Assembly (NCBI GenBank): GCA_949283935.1
Contig: CASDUJ010000037.1
Span: 1 to 46,917, forward strand
Source of the DNA: an uncultured bacterium
GTDB taxonomy: Bacteria; Cyanobacteriota; Vampirovibrionia; Gastranaerophilales; JAILCC01
Reading direction: 5' to 3'
DNA length: 46,917 nucleotides
The notes below the pieces were generated by a model. The model had not been told where the DNA came from and ran no database searches. It was given only the letters and a program-made list of their open reading frames with translations. How positions within the stretch are numbered: position 1 is the first letter of the stretch; each line of letters starts with the position of its first letter. The translations under genes were made by a program, and so were the position numbers. Shown piece by piece: positions 16,146 through 25,993 of the stretch.

Positions 16146-18965
16146 ATGACAAATATAGAACAAAATTTAAATACACAAGAAAAAATTGAATTGTTAAAGA
16201 GAAAAGGTATTAGCCCCAACCCAATGACAAGTTCATCAAATTTTGAAAAACAGAACTCATTATTTGCTAATACTACCCAAAATTCTTTTGGCAGCCTAAC
16301 TGCAGGAAGTTCACTCCAAGCAGGTTTAGCAACAAAATCGGCAGCAGCTAACAAAGAAGAAAACAATCAAGAAATAAAAATCCCTACTCAAAACACAAGT
16401 TCTATTTTTGCAAACAACGTGAGTACACAAAGCAGTAATGGAAGTATTTTTGACTCAACATTACACGAAGAAAAGGATTTAGACAAGTTACTTGAAGAAA
16501 ATTATCAAGACAGCTTAGGCTTAAATTTTAGCAGTAGCGGAACAAGTGGAGCTAAAATAGCTGGTTCAGGAGAATATCAAATTTCATTAAACGGACTAGA
16601 AAGTGGAACCTTAAACAGCTTAGGAGGAAACAAAAGCAGTATTTCTGGAGGAAATAAGGCAGCAAAAGATGCAAAAACAGCTACAGGCGCAACAGAAAGA
16701 GTAAATAATGCAGCAAAGCAAGAAAACTCAGCTGCCAAATCTGAAAATAATGCAAGTAACCTAACAGCTTCAAACGAAGGTAATAAAGCTAACGTAGAAA
16801 GGAACCAAGCTAAATCAAAAGCGAATAGCCAAAAAACACAAAATAGAAACAACACAGAACCAAAAACACAAAAAACTGAAGCAAGAAAAACAGAAACAAA
16901 TCAGCAAAAAATTTCCACTACAACGACTTCAAACACAAAACAAAGTACGCAAGATGTGTCATTATCAACCGCCAACACTAATTCAATAAGCACACCTTCT
17001 ACGCAAACACCACAATTTGCAGAAAATACAACAAACACAAATCTTTCAATAGATACTAAAACACCAAACACAGATACAAACTCAGTTACAGCAAAAAAAC
17101 AAGAGGCATTGAGTTTTATTTCATCAGGCAGCAATGATAATTCAAAAAAAGCCTCTGCCAACAACAGTTTTGATAATTTAATAAATAATCAGAATATGAA
17201 CAACCAAGCTGCAGAAAAAACAGGTGCAAATTCACAAATACTTAACGAACAAAAATCATCCATGGAGAATTTAGCGAATAGTAGTAACGGTATAAATCAA
17301 CAAATTCAACAAGAAAATAACACTATGAATATTAACGCAACTATTGCTAATGCAGGTAAAGTAGCAGCTGAAACGTACTCTCAAAATGCAAAAAACAATA
17401 AAGATGAAGCAAGTGCTGCTGGTGATGCAGCAAATCAAGCAAACAATTTAAGTTCCCAATTTTCTGCACAAGCGATAAGTCAAAATGCAGCAAGTATTGC
17501 AGCAGGAAAGGCTACAGATGTTGCTTTAAATGAAGCAGAAGTAGCTTTAGGAATTAAAACTTCAGAAGAAGCTAACGGAGTTAAAAAAACAGTAGAATCT
17601 GTAGAGAAGAAAATAGAATCAGTACAAAAAAATATCGAAGGCACAACAAGTATAACCGAAGGAACGACAAAAATTGCAACCGGAGTTGCTCAAGAAACAG
17701 CAGGAATTGCATCTTCAACAATTGGAGGTGTAGTTGAAGCTGGAGGAGAGTCAGTTTCTTTGACAGGAGATGCAGTTACTGTTGCAGGAGAAGGACTAGA
17801 AGCTCTTTCAGGCATTCCTATTATTGGTCCAGCATTAGCTGCTGCAGGAAGCGCAATGATTAGCGCCGGAACATCATTATTCGCAATGGGACAAAATGCC
17901 GTAGCTACAGGAAAAGAGCTTCAAACAACTGGGGAACAAACCCAAGCCGATGGAAAAAATAACCAAAGTGATGGACAAGAGAAAGTTAATAAAGGTAACA
18001 AAGATTTAAGCGAATCAGCAAAAAAAGAGGCAGAAAGTGAAAAAGCCGGAGCAGAAGCTGCAAAACACAACACAAAAGCCGCACAGGAAGGTGCCGTTGC
18101 ATCAGCAAAAGAGCGTCTTGCAGGAACTTTAAAAGAAAAATCAATATCACTTGGAGAAAATGCAATAAAAAGCCAAGCCCAAGCAGGCGTACAAAAAGGA
18201 TTAGCTGCCGCTTTTGAAAATGAGCAAGAAGAAAACACAACAGCAGCAGAAGAAAACTCAAAATTGAGTGCAGAACAAATAGCTTCAGCTAACGCAGCAG
18301 CAGAAGCTGCAAAACAAAATTTAATGAATATACTTGGTTTAAACGAAAATCAGCAAGAAATATCACAAAAATTAGAAAATGTTAAAATAACAACTCAAAA
18401 TGACAATGAAAACAATTCAAAAGTTGCTGCAAATGTTGAACAAAAAGATACAGAAATTAAAAGCTCAGCAGATGAACTTTTAGCCTCCATCAAAAAAGAT
18501 GAACAAATAAATGAAAAAAGAATACAGCAAGAAGATGCCGCAAACATCAACAACAAACAAGAAAAAGCATCTAGCAATAAAAATAATACTACTACAAATA
18601 CAGAAAAGACAAATCAAAATGCAAATGTTCAACCAGCTAACAATACAAATAACCAAGCACAAAACCAAACAGAAAAAGTTGAAAATAACAAAGCAAACAC
18701 AAATCAAAATGCAGAAAAAGCAGCAAGCAAAAATGATAAACAAATAAAAATTGAAGAGAAAAAAGAAAACAAAAATGCAGATAAAAATAACAATGTAGAA
18801 AAAAGTGAAAAAGCCGAAGAGACAAACCAAACTCAGAATGAATCTTCCAGCGATAATTCTGAAAACACAGAAAAAAACCAACAACCGAAAGCAGAAGAAA
18901 AAACTAGTCCCCAAAATTCAATGATGAAAAATAACAATAACACAATCAAATTATTTGAATTATAA
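16146..18965 (+). CDS. Large low-complexity Asn/Gln/Ala/Lys-rich protein with a Gly/Ala-rich hydrophobic core
   Basis: A 939-residue protein of unknown function. The first 500 residues are Asn/Ser/Thr/Gln-rich and almost free of hydrophobic residues. Around 500-600 lies a long stretch of Gly, Ala and small aliphatics (GIASSTIGGVVEAGGESVS; IPIIGPALAAAGSAMISAG) resembling glycine-zipper or pore-forming helices. It is flanked by Ala/Glu/Lys heptad-like coiled coils (KKEAESEKAGAEAAKHNTKA). The C-terminal 200 residues return to Asn/Lys/Glu-rich disorder. There is no signal peptide and only one Trp-free, Cys-free composition throughout. The architecture recalls secreted translocator or adhesin-like proteins, but I can name no family. 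A single continuous frame of this length in an AT-rich genome is strong evidence that it is real. Confidence 0.8.
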   Translation: MTNIEQNLNTQEKIELLKRKGISPNPMTSSSNFEKQNSLFANTTQNSFGSLTAGSSLQAGLATKSAAANKEENNQEIKIPTQNTSSIFANNVSTQSSNGSIFDSTLHEEKDLDKLLEENYQDSLGLNFSSSGTSGAKIAGSGEYQISLNGLESGTLNSLGGNKSSISGGNKAAKDAKTATGATERVNNAAKQENSAAKSENNASNLTASNEGNKANVERNQAKSKANSQKTQNRNNTEPKTQKTEARKTETNQQKISTTTTSNTKQSTQDVSLSTANTNSISTPSTQTPQFAENTTNTNLSIDTKTPNTDTNSVTAKKQEALSFISSGSNDNSKKASANNSFDNLINNQNMNNQAAEKTGANSQILNEQKSSMENLANSSNGINQQIQQENNTMNINATIANAGKVAAETYSQNAKNNKDEASAAGDAANQANNLSSQFSAQAISQNAASIAAGKATDVALNEAEVALGIKTSEEANGVKKTVESVEKKIESVQKNIEGTTSITEGTTKIATGVAQETAGIASSTIGGVVEAGGESVSLTGDAVTVAGEGLEALSGIPIIGPALAAAGSAMISAGTSLFAMGQNAVATGKELQTTGEQTQADGKNNQSDGQEKVNKGNKDLSESAKKEAESEKAGAEAAKHNTKAAQEGAVASAKERLAGTLKEKSISLGENAIKSQAQAGVQKGLAAAFENEQEENTTAAEENSKLSAEQIASANAAAEAAKQNLMNILGLNENQQEISQKLENVKITTQNDNENNSKVAANVEQKDTEIKSSADELLASIKKDEQINEKRIQQEDAANINNKQEKASSNKNNTTTNTEKTNQNANVQPANNTNNQAQNQTEKVENNKANTNQNAEKAASKNDKQIKIEEKKENKNADKNNNVEKSEKAEETNQTQNESSSDNSENTEKNQQPKAEEKTSPQNSMMKNNNNTIKLFEL

Positions 18966-19004
18966 TTAATAAATAAATTTTTTAAATTGTGTAATAAAAT
19001 AATA

Positions 19005-19703
19005 ATGAAGATGAAAAATATTATTTTAGACAAACTTCAAAATAGTATAATCATTTCGGTTCAAGCTATGCCTAATGAACCTTTGTATGATGAGATTTGT
19101 ATAAATGCAATGATTAAATCTGTTGTTGCAGGTGGAGCACAAGGATTAAGAGTTGCTGGGAGTAGAGATGTAAAAAACGCAAAACTTTTGGCAAATGTTC
19201 CTGTTATAGGAATAACAAAACCTGCAAAAATACCAACAAATTATAAAGAATTAGTATATATTACACCAACAATTGAAGATGCAAAAAAAATCATCGAAGC
19301 AGGTGCAGACATAGTAGCATTTGATGCTACATCAAGAAACAGAAAAGCAAATCATAATCTTTATCAATTAATACAATTTATAAAATCAAAAAACAAATTA
19401 GCAATGGCAGACATTTCTACTTTTGAAGAAGGTATTATGAATGCTTATTTAGGAGCTGACATAATATCAACAACTTTGTCAGGTTACACAACATACAGCA
19501 AAAGTTCTTCAGATGCGCCTGATTTTAAATTATTAAAAAAACTTGTAGCAACAACAAACTTACCTATTATACTAGAAGGTAGGATTTGGACTCCAGAACA
19601 AGTAAAACAAAGTTTTGATTCAGGTGCACATGCTGTAGTAATAGGTTCTGCTGTTACACGGCCACAATTAATTACAAAAAGATTTGTAAAAGCAATAAAA
19701 TAA
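19005..19703 (+). CDS. nanE: N-acetylmannosamine-6-phosphate 2-epimerase NanE
   Basis: The enzyme converts ManNAc-6-phosphate to GlcNAc-6-phosphate in sialic acid and amino-sugar use. The 232-residue TIM-barrel product shows the family pattern: SVQAMPNEPLYDE, GGAQGLRVAG, VIGITKPAK (likely catalytic Lys), YITPTIEDAKK, DIVAFDAT and ILEGRIWTPEQV (likely catalytic Glu), ending with the phosphate-binding HAVVIGSAVTRP. The usual Cys in SCQ is Val here. The frame opens at 18987; ATG codons at 19005 and 19011 both suit the family length and no clear ribosome site decides. No nanA, nanK or sugar transporter lies beside it, so its substrate supply is unclear. Confidence 0.9.
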   Translation: MKMKNIILDKLQNSIIISVQAMPNEPLYDEICINAMIKSVVAGGAQGLRVAGSRDVKNAKLLANVPVIGITKPAKIPTNYKELVYITPTIEDAKKIIEAGADIVAFDATSRNRKANHNLYQLIQFIKSKNKLAMADISTFEEGIMNAYLGADIISTTLSGYTTYSKSSSDAPDFKLLKKLVATTNLPIILEGRIWTPEQVKQSFDSGAHAVVIGSAVTRPQLITKRFVKAIK

Positions 19704-19714
19704 TTTGATTAATA

Positions 19715-20029
19715 TTATTCTCCATAAACAATAGTTGTTACTTCTTTATAGAAAATAAATATATTTTTTTCGTGAACATCAATAAAATGAATTTTAGTTA
19801 TACCTCCATTTAAGGCAGCTCTTCTAATACCAGCATCACCTTTTTCAATAAGAAATAAATAATTTTGCGAAAAAGATTCACCTTTTTTGTAGACTTTTAA
19901 TTTTTCTGCACTTGCACCTGTAGCAAGGACAGGATAGGTAGCATTAGTATAAAAAATACCCATTGCATTTACTGGAGTAGCAAAAGAAAATACAACAAGC
20001 ATAAGTCCTAACAATAAAATTTTTTTCAT
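19715..20029 (-). CDS. TRL-like exported protein, copy 1
   Basis: A 104-residue protein with a signal peptide (MKKILLLGLMLVVFSFATPV, cleaved near NAMG). The mature part follows the TRL-like (tRNA-associated locus) family pattern: GIFYTNATYPVLAT, an EKGDAGIRRAALNGGITKIH motif, and a C-terminal TTIVYGE. Proteins of this family are small envelope proteins of unknown role. A TAGGAG ribosome site precedes the ATG. It is 14 bases downstream of a second member and 2.4 kb from tRNA-Thr. Confidence 0.8.
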   Translation of the reverse strand: MKKILLLGLMLVVFSFATPVNAMGIFYTNATYPVLATGASAEKLKVYKKGESFSQNYLFLIEKGDAGIRRAALNGGITKIHFIDVHEKNIFIFYKEVTTIVYGE

Positions 20030-20043
20030 ATTTTTCTCCTAAT

Positions 20044-20436
20044 TTATTTTCCATAAACAACAGTAATATAGCCATTCATTTGAATTGGTACAATAAAAGG
20101 CACATAAACTTTTCCACGTTTTTGCTCAACACAATGTATTTCAGTAATATTAGCAGAAAGAGCAGCACTTCTTATTCCGGAATCACCTTTTTCAACAAGT
20201 CTTAAAAAATTTATTCTAGATGACGTACCTTTTTTTAGATTCATAACATCAGTATCTGTACAAAAACTAGTATCATTATTTATGTTGTAAGAAAGAGCAA
20301 CAGGAACCCTAACATTTGTATAGATTAATCCGCCATCTTTGTACTTATATTTATGACTTGCAGCAAAACAAGTTTGGTGAAATGCCAATAATACAATAAA
20401 AAACACAAAAATTTTATACATAACTCTTAGCTTCAT
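20044..20436 (-). CDS. TRL-like exported protein, copy 2
   Basis: About 130 residues, again with a signal peptide (MYKIFVFFIVLLAFHQTCFA) and the TRL features GGLIYTNVRVPVALS, LVEKGDSGIRSAALSANITE and a final ITVVYGK. The open frame reaches 20475, but ATG codons at 20436 (MKLRVMYK) and 20421 (MYK) both give a normal signal peptide; neither has a strong ribosome site, so I use 20436. It contains three cysteines in the mature part, unlike copy 1. It is divergent from atpD and probably co-transcribed with copy 1. Confidence 0.75.
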   Translation of the reverse strand: MKLRVMYKIFVFFIVLLAFHQTCFAASHKYKYKDGGLIYTNVRVPVALSYNINNDTSFCTDTDVMNLKKGTSSRINFLRLVEKGDSGIRSAALSANITEIHCVEQKRGKVYVPFIVPIQMNGYITVVYGK

Positions 20437-20527
20437 ATTAACAAGATTAGAAAAAATTAAAAAAATCTGCAACATTTTTAAAATTTTGTTACGATAAAAA
20501 GCAAAAACAAAAAGCGATTATCCATAA

Positions 20528-22024
<1,497 letters not shown>

Positions 22025-22027
22025 TTT

Positions 22028-22465
22028 ATGAGTGACAAAAAATTAAATCTTAAAGTCATAACTCCTACAGGAATATTACTAGAAGAAGAGTGTGATGCTG
22101 TTTTTTCAACTTCTGAAACAGGAGAATTTGGTGTATTGCCGGGACACATTCCAATGACAATTACATTGGGAGTTGGTTACACTAAATACCTAAAAAACAA
22201 AGAAGAAAAATATCTCACAACACTTGGCGGTATTTTTCAAGTAGAAAATAACAACGTAATTATTTTATCAGACACAGCTGAACTTGGAGAAGATATAGAT
22301 GTGGCTAAAGCAAATGCCGAAAAACAAAGAGCAGAAGCTTTACTTTCCGAACATCAAGCAGATGAAGCAAATATGACTGTAGCTCAAATATCTCTAGCAA
22401 AAGCTTTAGCAAGATTAAAGGTTGCAGTTAAAACAGGCAAAATTGATCCAAAGCAATATAGATAA
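22028..22465 (+). CDS. atpC: F1-ATPase epsilon subunit
   Basis: The 145-residue epsilon subunit links the rotor to the catalytic head and can inhibit ATP hydrolysis. The N-terminal beta sandwich (LKVITPTGILLEEECDAVFS; GEFGVLPGHIPMTITL) is followed by the two-helix C-terminal domain (VAKANAEKQRAEALL; QISLAKALARLKVA). It begins three bases after atpD stops and is followed within 20 bases by tRNA-Thr. Length is normal for a two-helix form. Confidence 0.95.
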   Translation: MSDKKLNLKVITPTGILLEEECDAVFSTSETGEFGVLPGHIPMTITLGVGYTKYLKNKEEKYLTTLGGIFQVENNNVIILSDTAELGEDIDVAKANAEKQRAEALLSEHQADEANMTVAQISLAKALARLKVAVKTGKIDPKQYR

Positions 22466-22482
22466 TTAATCACTAATACTAA

Positions 22483-22555
22483 GCCGATATAGCTCAGTTG
22501 GTAGAGCAACCGATTCGTAATCGGTAGGTCAAGAGTTCGAATCTCTTTATCGGCA
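22483..22555 (+). tRNA. tRNA-Thr (anticodon CGT)
   Basis: A complete cloverleaf: acceptor GCCGATA (22483-22489) pairs with TATCGGC (22548-22554) and A22555 is the discriminator. The D arm is GCTCAGTTGGTAGAGC. The anticodon stem ACCGA/TCGGT encloses TTCGTAA with anticodon CGT at 22516-22518, and the T arm AAGAG-TTCGAAT-CTCTT is normal. CCA is not encoded. It lies 17 bases after atpC and may share its transcript. Confidence 0.97.
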
Positions 22556-22715
22556 ATTATTTTTTATAAATTTATTTTTTATAATTGAAATTGCCTCAAA
22601 CACTTCATTTTGAGAAACATGTTATTGATTTATGACATACAATTCGCCAGTGTTAATATATTCTCCAGTTTTATAATTTTTGAATCTTATAAACAAACCA
22701 TCATAAATAACTCAC

Positions 22716-22760
22716 GCCAGAACGTTTCTATCTCTACAAAAAGATGTATCACGTTCTGGC
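22716..22760 (+). terminator. Long-loop hairpin after tRNA-Thr
   Basis: GCCAGAACGT (22716-22725) pairs perfectly with ACGTTCTGGC (22751-22760) over a 25-base loop, followed by ATAAAATTTTTATTTT. It may end the atpDC-tRNA transcript. The loop is unusually long for a terminator; an inner ATCT/AGAT helix may shorten it. The rest of 22556-22799 holds no gene that I can support. Confidence 0.55.
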
Positions 22761-22799
22761 ATAAAATTTTTATTTTGCGCACCTGTTTACATTTGAGCC

Positions 22800-23147
22800 T
22801 TAGTTAAAAGACCATCCATTAAAAGAAACTGGGGTAGAGAAATATTTATTTTTTATTTCCGAAATAAGCTTTTGAGGTATACTGCCTTTTTCCAATAATG
22901 GCAAAGCTCCTCCCCAACCATTTGTTTTAACTACACTTCCATCATTTTTTATATGAAAACAAGCTCCATCTTTCATTCCTTTTATAGATAAATACAAAGT
23001 ATCCGCAGCTTTATTGTAGGTAATTCCGTAATTTCCACTTTTTGTCTGTTGCATAGGTTTTGCTTTTTGCAAAATATTTTCTACATCAATAGAATTTTTA
23101 GATTGAATAAAATTGTTGACTCCAGAAATAGAATTTACCATGTTCAC
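22800..23147 (-). CDS. Hypothetical protein, 115 residues
   Basis: A cytoplasmic-looking protein that starts (M)NMVNSISGVNNFIQSKN, another Asn-rich start. The central part, GNYGITYNKAADTLYLSIKG followed by CFHIKNDGSVVKTNGWGG, reads as alternating beta strands and turns, similar to small beta-rich domains. The GTG at 23147 has AGGA five bases upstream and is my choice; the ATG at 23141 is the alternative. I do not recognise it. It is convergent with the tRNA-Thr transcript. Confidence 0.65.
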   Translation of the reverse strand: MNMVNSISGVNNFIQSKNSIDVENILQKAKPMQQTKSGNYGITYNKAADTLYLSIKGMKDGACFHIKNDGSVVKTNGWGGALPLLEKGSIPQKLISEIKNKYFSTPVSFNGWSFN

Positions 23148-23326
23148 ATGATTCCTTTCAATAATTTAATTTAATAAACCAATTTAAAATAAAAAGCGCA
23201 AAAATATAATTTGCTATTTCTAAACCTATATTATTTAAGAAAATCAAAATCGCAAGTACCAAGACACAAAAAATAACTCCAAGCAACCAAACATTAGAGA
23301 TATATAAACAAAAAATAGAAATAACC

Positions 23327-23360
23327 ATAAGGCAGGTATAAAAAATTATACCTGCCTTAT
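23327..23360 (-). terminator. Perfect 15 bp terminator hairpin of the third TRL-like gene
   Basis: ATAAGGCAGGTATAA (23327-23341) pairs perfectly with TTATACCTGCCTTAT (23346-23360) over a four-base loop. On the - strand it lies seven bases after the stop of the TRL-like gene and is followed by a T-rich stretch. The remaining bases of 23148-23326 hold nothing that I can name. Confidence 0.75.
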
Positions 23361-23367
23361 ATATAAA

Positions 23368-23679
23368 TTAGTTTCCGTAAGCCCTTACTTTTACAACTCT
23401 ATAACCCAAAATATTTCTTATTTGCATATCAGCATGGGATAAAGATCTAATTCTTCCTTGTCGCATAGCAGTAGCAACTGAACAGTCACCGAAGCCAACT
23501 AAACCTAAAAAGCTTGTACAAGTAGCTTCACCCATTCTGGAACGCGAAGCCGAACCTGAACCTAAAAGAGGCTCAGTTGAGTTTTTATAAATAAGACCAT
23601 AAATTACATCAGCATTAGCAGGTATTGATGTAGACAAAAATACAATCAAACAAATTAAAGACAAAATAATTTTTTTCAT
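23368..23679 (-). CDS. TRL-like exported protein, copy 3
   Basis: A 103-residue exported protein with signal peptide MKKIILSLICLIVFLSTSIP (cleaved near ANAD). It is the closest of the three to the TRL-like consensus: GLIYKNSTEPLLGSG, GEATCTSFLGLVGFGDCSVA, SLSHADMQIRNILG and a final VKVRAYGN. The pair of cysteines in the GEATCTS and GDCS segments is not seen in copy 1. It has its own terminator. The three copies bracket atpD-atpC and tRNA-Thr, suggesting a local duplication that has since diverged. Confidence 0.8.
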   Translation of the reverse strand: MKKIILSLICLIVFLSTSIPANADVIYGLIYKNSTEPLLGSGSASRSRMGEATCTSFLGLVGFGDCSVATAMRQGRIRSLSHADMQIRNILGYRVVKVRAYGN

Positions 23680-23810
23680 GAAAGACTCCTATAAATAAAA
23701 TACAAAACAAACTAACCGAGATATGTTAACATTTTTAGAGAATAAAAATCAAGTAAACTTTAGTAAATTTTCACAAATTTTATACTTACTTAATAATAGA
23801 ACTACTTTTT

Positions 23811-24122
23811 TTAATGTAACAAAGAAAGTTTCGAAATAATTCGTTCTATTATTTCATTATTAAAATTATTCTGAGCTGAAAAATCTTTTTGATAAGAAGA
23901 TATCAAAGAAATATCATTGTCCAACAAATATTGGTTTGATATTATTTTCCCCGGACACAAAAATTTTATTTTCACCATGTTTTTTTTCAAACGTTTTAAT
24001 TCAACAAAATCTTTACTTTCTTTTAATTTCAATCGATACAATGCTACTTTATCTCTAAAATCCGGAGATAATTTTGCATTAAAATTTTGTTTTTTAGTAA
24101 AAAAATTAAAATTTATTTTCAT
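23811..24122 (-). CDS. Hypothetical protein, 103 residues, with FNAKL start motif
   Basis: The product starts MKINFNFFTKKQNFNAKLSP, matching the Asn/Lys-rich plus Phe motif noted elsewhere. The rest is helical and Lys-rich (YRLKLKESKDFVELKRLKKN), then a short segment with SNQYLLDNDISLISSYQKDF. No signal peptide, membrane helix or known domain is visible. It lies 26 bases downstream of mnmA on the same strand, so it may be the last gene of that transcript. Confidence 0.6.
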   Translation of the reverse strand: MKINFNFFTKKQNFNAKLSPDFRDKVALYRLKLKESKDFVELKRLKKNMVKIKFLCPGKIISNQYLLDNDISLISSYQKDFSAQNNFNNEIIERIISKLSLLH

Positions 24123-24148
24123 AATTCAAAAATTACAATTTGTGTTAA

Positions 24149-25195
24149 TTAAATTATACTTCCTCCAGCTATTAAAAAGGAATTATTTTCATCATAAATA
24201 ACTGCAAATTGTCCTTTGGCTATACCAAAAATATTTTCATCAAAAATAATTTTAGCACCACCTTCATTTGGTAAAACAACACATTTTCTGGCAGGAGAAT
24301 TGTATCGCACTTTAACTTGTGCAACAAATTTTTGATTTCTATATTCTTCTTGTTGCCAATTTATATTAATTATTTGTAACTCATTAGAATAAGCATCAGC
24401 TTCATAACCCACATAAACTACATTATTTTTAGCATCAATATCAGTAACATACAAAGGAAATTTATCAGCAATACCGAGACCTTTACGTTGTCCAATAGTA
24501 TATTGATAATACCCACCATGTTTTCCTATCACCTCTCCTGTAGAAATGTTTACAACTTTACCTCTTAATTCACCAATATTTTTGAGCAAATATTTTTTTA
24601 CCGTCATAGGTTTTTTTATAAAACAAACACCTTGACTATCTTTGTATGACTTACTTGGCAAGCCATTTTCTTGAGCAATTTTTCTTATTTCTTCTTTTGA
24701 AGAATACCTGCCTAAAGGAAAAATTGTTTTAGAAAGCTCTTTTTGAGTTAAAGAAAACAAAAAGTAAAGTTGATCTTTGTTATCACACTTAGCACGCTCC
24801 AAGCAATATTTATCTTTGTTTTTTGAAATATTTGCATAATGTCCTGTTGCAAAATAATTGCATTTTAAATTATTTATAGCATATTCGAATAAACTACCCC
24901 ATTTTATATTTTTGTTGCACATAGCACAAGGATTTGGGGTAAATCCATTTTTATATGTCTGTAAAAAATAATCAATAACATCTTTTTTAAATTTTTCTTT
25001 TAAATCAATAACGATATGTTCAATTTCTAAAAAATCACATATTTCTTTAGCTTTTTTCAAAAGTTCTAAGTCTCCAGCCATATCTCCAGTTATACCAAGA
25101 ACCTTAAATCCTTGTTGTTTAAGTAAAAGAGCAGTAACACTGCTATCAACTCCTCCGCTCATAGCTACTGCTACTTTTTTATTGTTAGAGTTCAT
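24149..25195 (-). CDS. mnmA: tRNA-uridine 2-sulfurtransferase MnmA
   Basis: MnmA adds sulfur to U34 of Glu, Gln and Lys tRNAs in the cytoplasm, using ATP and a persulfide donor. The 348-residue product has the PP-loop AMSGGVDSSVTALLL, the first catalytic Cys90 in NPCAMCN, GHYA at 118-121, and the second Cys191 in SQGVCFI, followed by the GQRKGLGI segment and the C-terminal beta domain with RYNSPARKC. All catalytic parts are present. It overlaps the upstream 220-residue unknown by 11 bases, so the two are co-translated. Confidence 0.97.
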   Translation of the reverse strand: MNSNNKKVAVAMSGGVDSSVTALLLKQQGFKVLGITGDMAGDLELLKKAKEICDFLEIEHIVIDLKEKFKKDVIDYFLQTYKNGFTPNPCAMCNKNIKWGSLFEYAINNLKCNYFATGHYANISKNKDKYCLERAKCDNKDQLYFLFSLTQKELSKTIFPLGRYSSKEEIRKIAQENGLPSKSYKDSQGVCFIKKPMTVKKYLLKNIGELRGKVVNISTGEVIGKHGGYYQYTIGQRKGLGIADKFPLYVTDIDAKNNVVYVGYEADAYSNELQIININWQQEEYRNQKFVAQVKVRYNSPARKCVVLPNEGGAKIIFDENIFGIAKGQFAVIYDENNSFLIAGGSII

Positions 25196-25847
25196 TTAAA
25201 AAATATTCCTCACCTTGATCTGTTAGTTCAAATTCAATAGTATCACTAAAACCTGTAAAATCAGGTAAAACTTTTATTAAGTTTTTAGCAACTGCATCAA
25301 GTATAAAATTATGTTCAAGTTCTTTGTCAAAAAAAGGAGCTATTTTAGCTTTTATTTGCTCTTCAGTAAATCTTAATACATTTTCATAATGTACTAAACA
25401 ATAAGCTGCTGCTACAATATAATCAATTTCGTTTTTTAGTGTCTTTTCTTTTATCGTGTTTTGCATTTTAATATATGCATTTTTTAGTTCAGAAGTTCTT
25501 TTTTCAATTACATTGTTGCTTCTATTTGATTTTTCCTTTAAAAGTTTGGCAAAGTTAGGAGTAAATATAGCTTGTTTTTCAGAAATTGTATTATCATTTA
25601 CTTCAGTTTTATTTATAGAAAACTTAAGTTCATCTGCATCTATCCTGGGGTTGTTTCTTAATTCCGGAAAATCTTTTTTAGATTTTGCTTCTGGCAAAGA
25701 AACATTTGTTTCTATAGAAATTTCTTTTCCGTTTTGCAAAAATTGCATAGCAAATTTGGAAAATTCATCAATCACCAAAGTTTTGTTAGATGTTTCTAAA
25801 GAAATATATAAATTATTTTTCTTTATTTTAAAAGCATAATTTTTCAA
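25185..25847 (-). CDS. Hypothetical protein, 220 residues, upstream of mnmA
   Basis: I do not recognise this protein. It starts NYAFKIKKNNLYISLETSNK, a strand-turn-strand followed by a helix (FSKFAMQFL). That opening resembles the 40-residue protein encoded just upstream. A polar linker (about 50-110) leads to a helical C-terminal domain with AAAYCLVHYENVLRFTEEQI and a winged-helix-like end (LTDQGEEYF). The arrangement hints at a small DNA- or protein-binding module, but no motif confirms this. It overlaps mnmA by 11 bases and follows the small gene by 12 bases. Confidence 0.75.
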   Translation of the reverse strand: MKNYAFKIKKNNLYISLETSNKTLVIDEFSKFAMQFLQNGKEISIETNVSLPEAKSKKDFPELRNNPRIDADELKFSINKTEVNDNTISEKQAIFTPNFAKLLKEKSNRSNNVIEKRTSELKNAYIKMQNTIKEKTLKNEIDYIVAAAYCLVHYENVLRFTEEQIKAKIAPFFDKELEHNFILDAVAKNLIKVLPDFTGFSDTIEFELTDQGEEYFLNEL

Positions 25848-25859
25848 ACTAAAACTCTC

Positions 25860-25982
25860 TTACTTTAATAACTGACTACGCCAAATTTCCAATTGTTCTT
25901 TAATAAAATTCTCATCTGTTGATGAAAGTTCTATTTCAATATCACCTTTTTTCATTTTAAAAATATATTCTTTCTCTTCCAT
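25860..25982 (-). CDS. 40-residue protein similar to the N-terminus of its neighbour
   Basis: The ATG at 25982 opens a frame of 40 codons that stops at 25860-25862. AAGGTG lies just upstream and GH57 ends 11 bases before it. The sequence EYIFKMKKGDIEIELSSTDE lines up with NYAFKIKKNNLYISLETSNK of the 220-residue protein, and both continue into a short helix with aromatic residues. I read it as a paralogous stand-alone copy of that N-terminal domain. It is easily missed because of its length. Function unknown. Confidence 0.65.
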   Translation of the reverse strand: MEEKEYIFKMKKGDIEIELSSTDENFIKEQLEIWRSQLLK

Positions 25983-25993
25983 GACAATTCACC

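Noticed and set aside
18511-18747. Frames of 60-145 residues on both strands within the low-complexity gene
   Set aside because: They are shadows of the repetitive Asn/Lys/Gln codons of the 939-residue frame, which alone has a coherent protein layout.
16146-18965. CRISPR or tandem DNA repeat array suggested by the repetitive coding sequence
   Set aside because: Repetition is at the level of amino-acid composition; no direct repeat of constant length with unique spacers is present, and the frame stays open throughout.
22610-22807. A 65-residue + strand frame between tRNA-Thr and the convergent gene
   Set aside because: No ribosome site, biased hydrophobic composition typical of chance frames, and it contains the long-loop hairpin.
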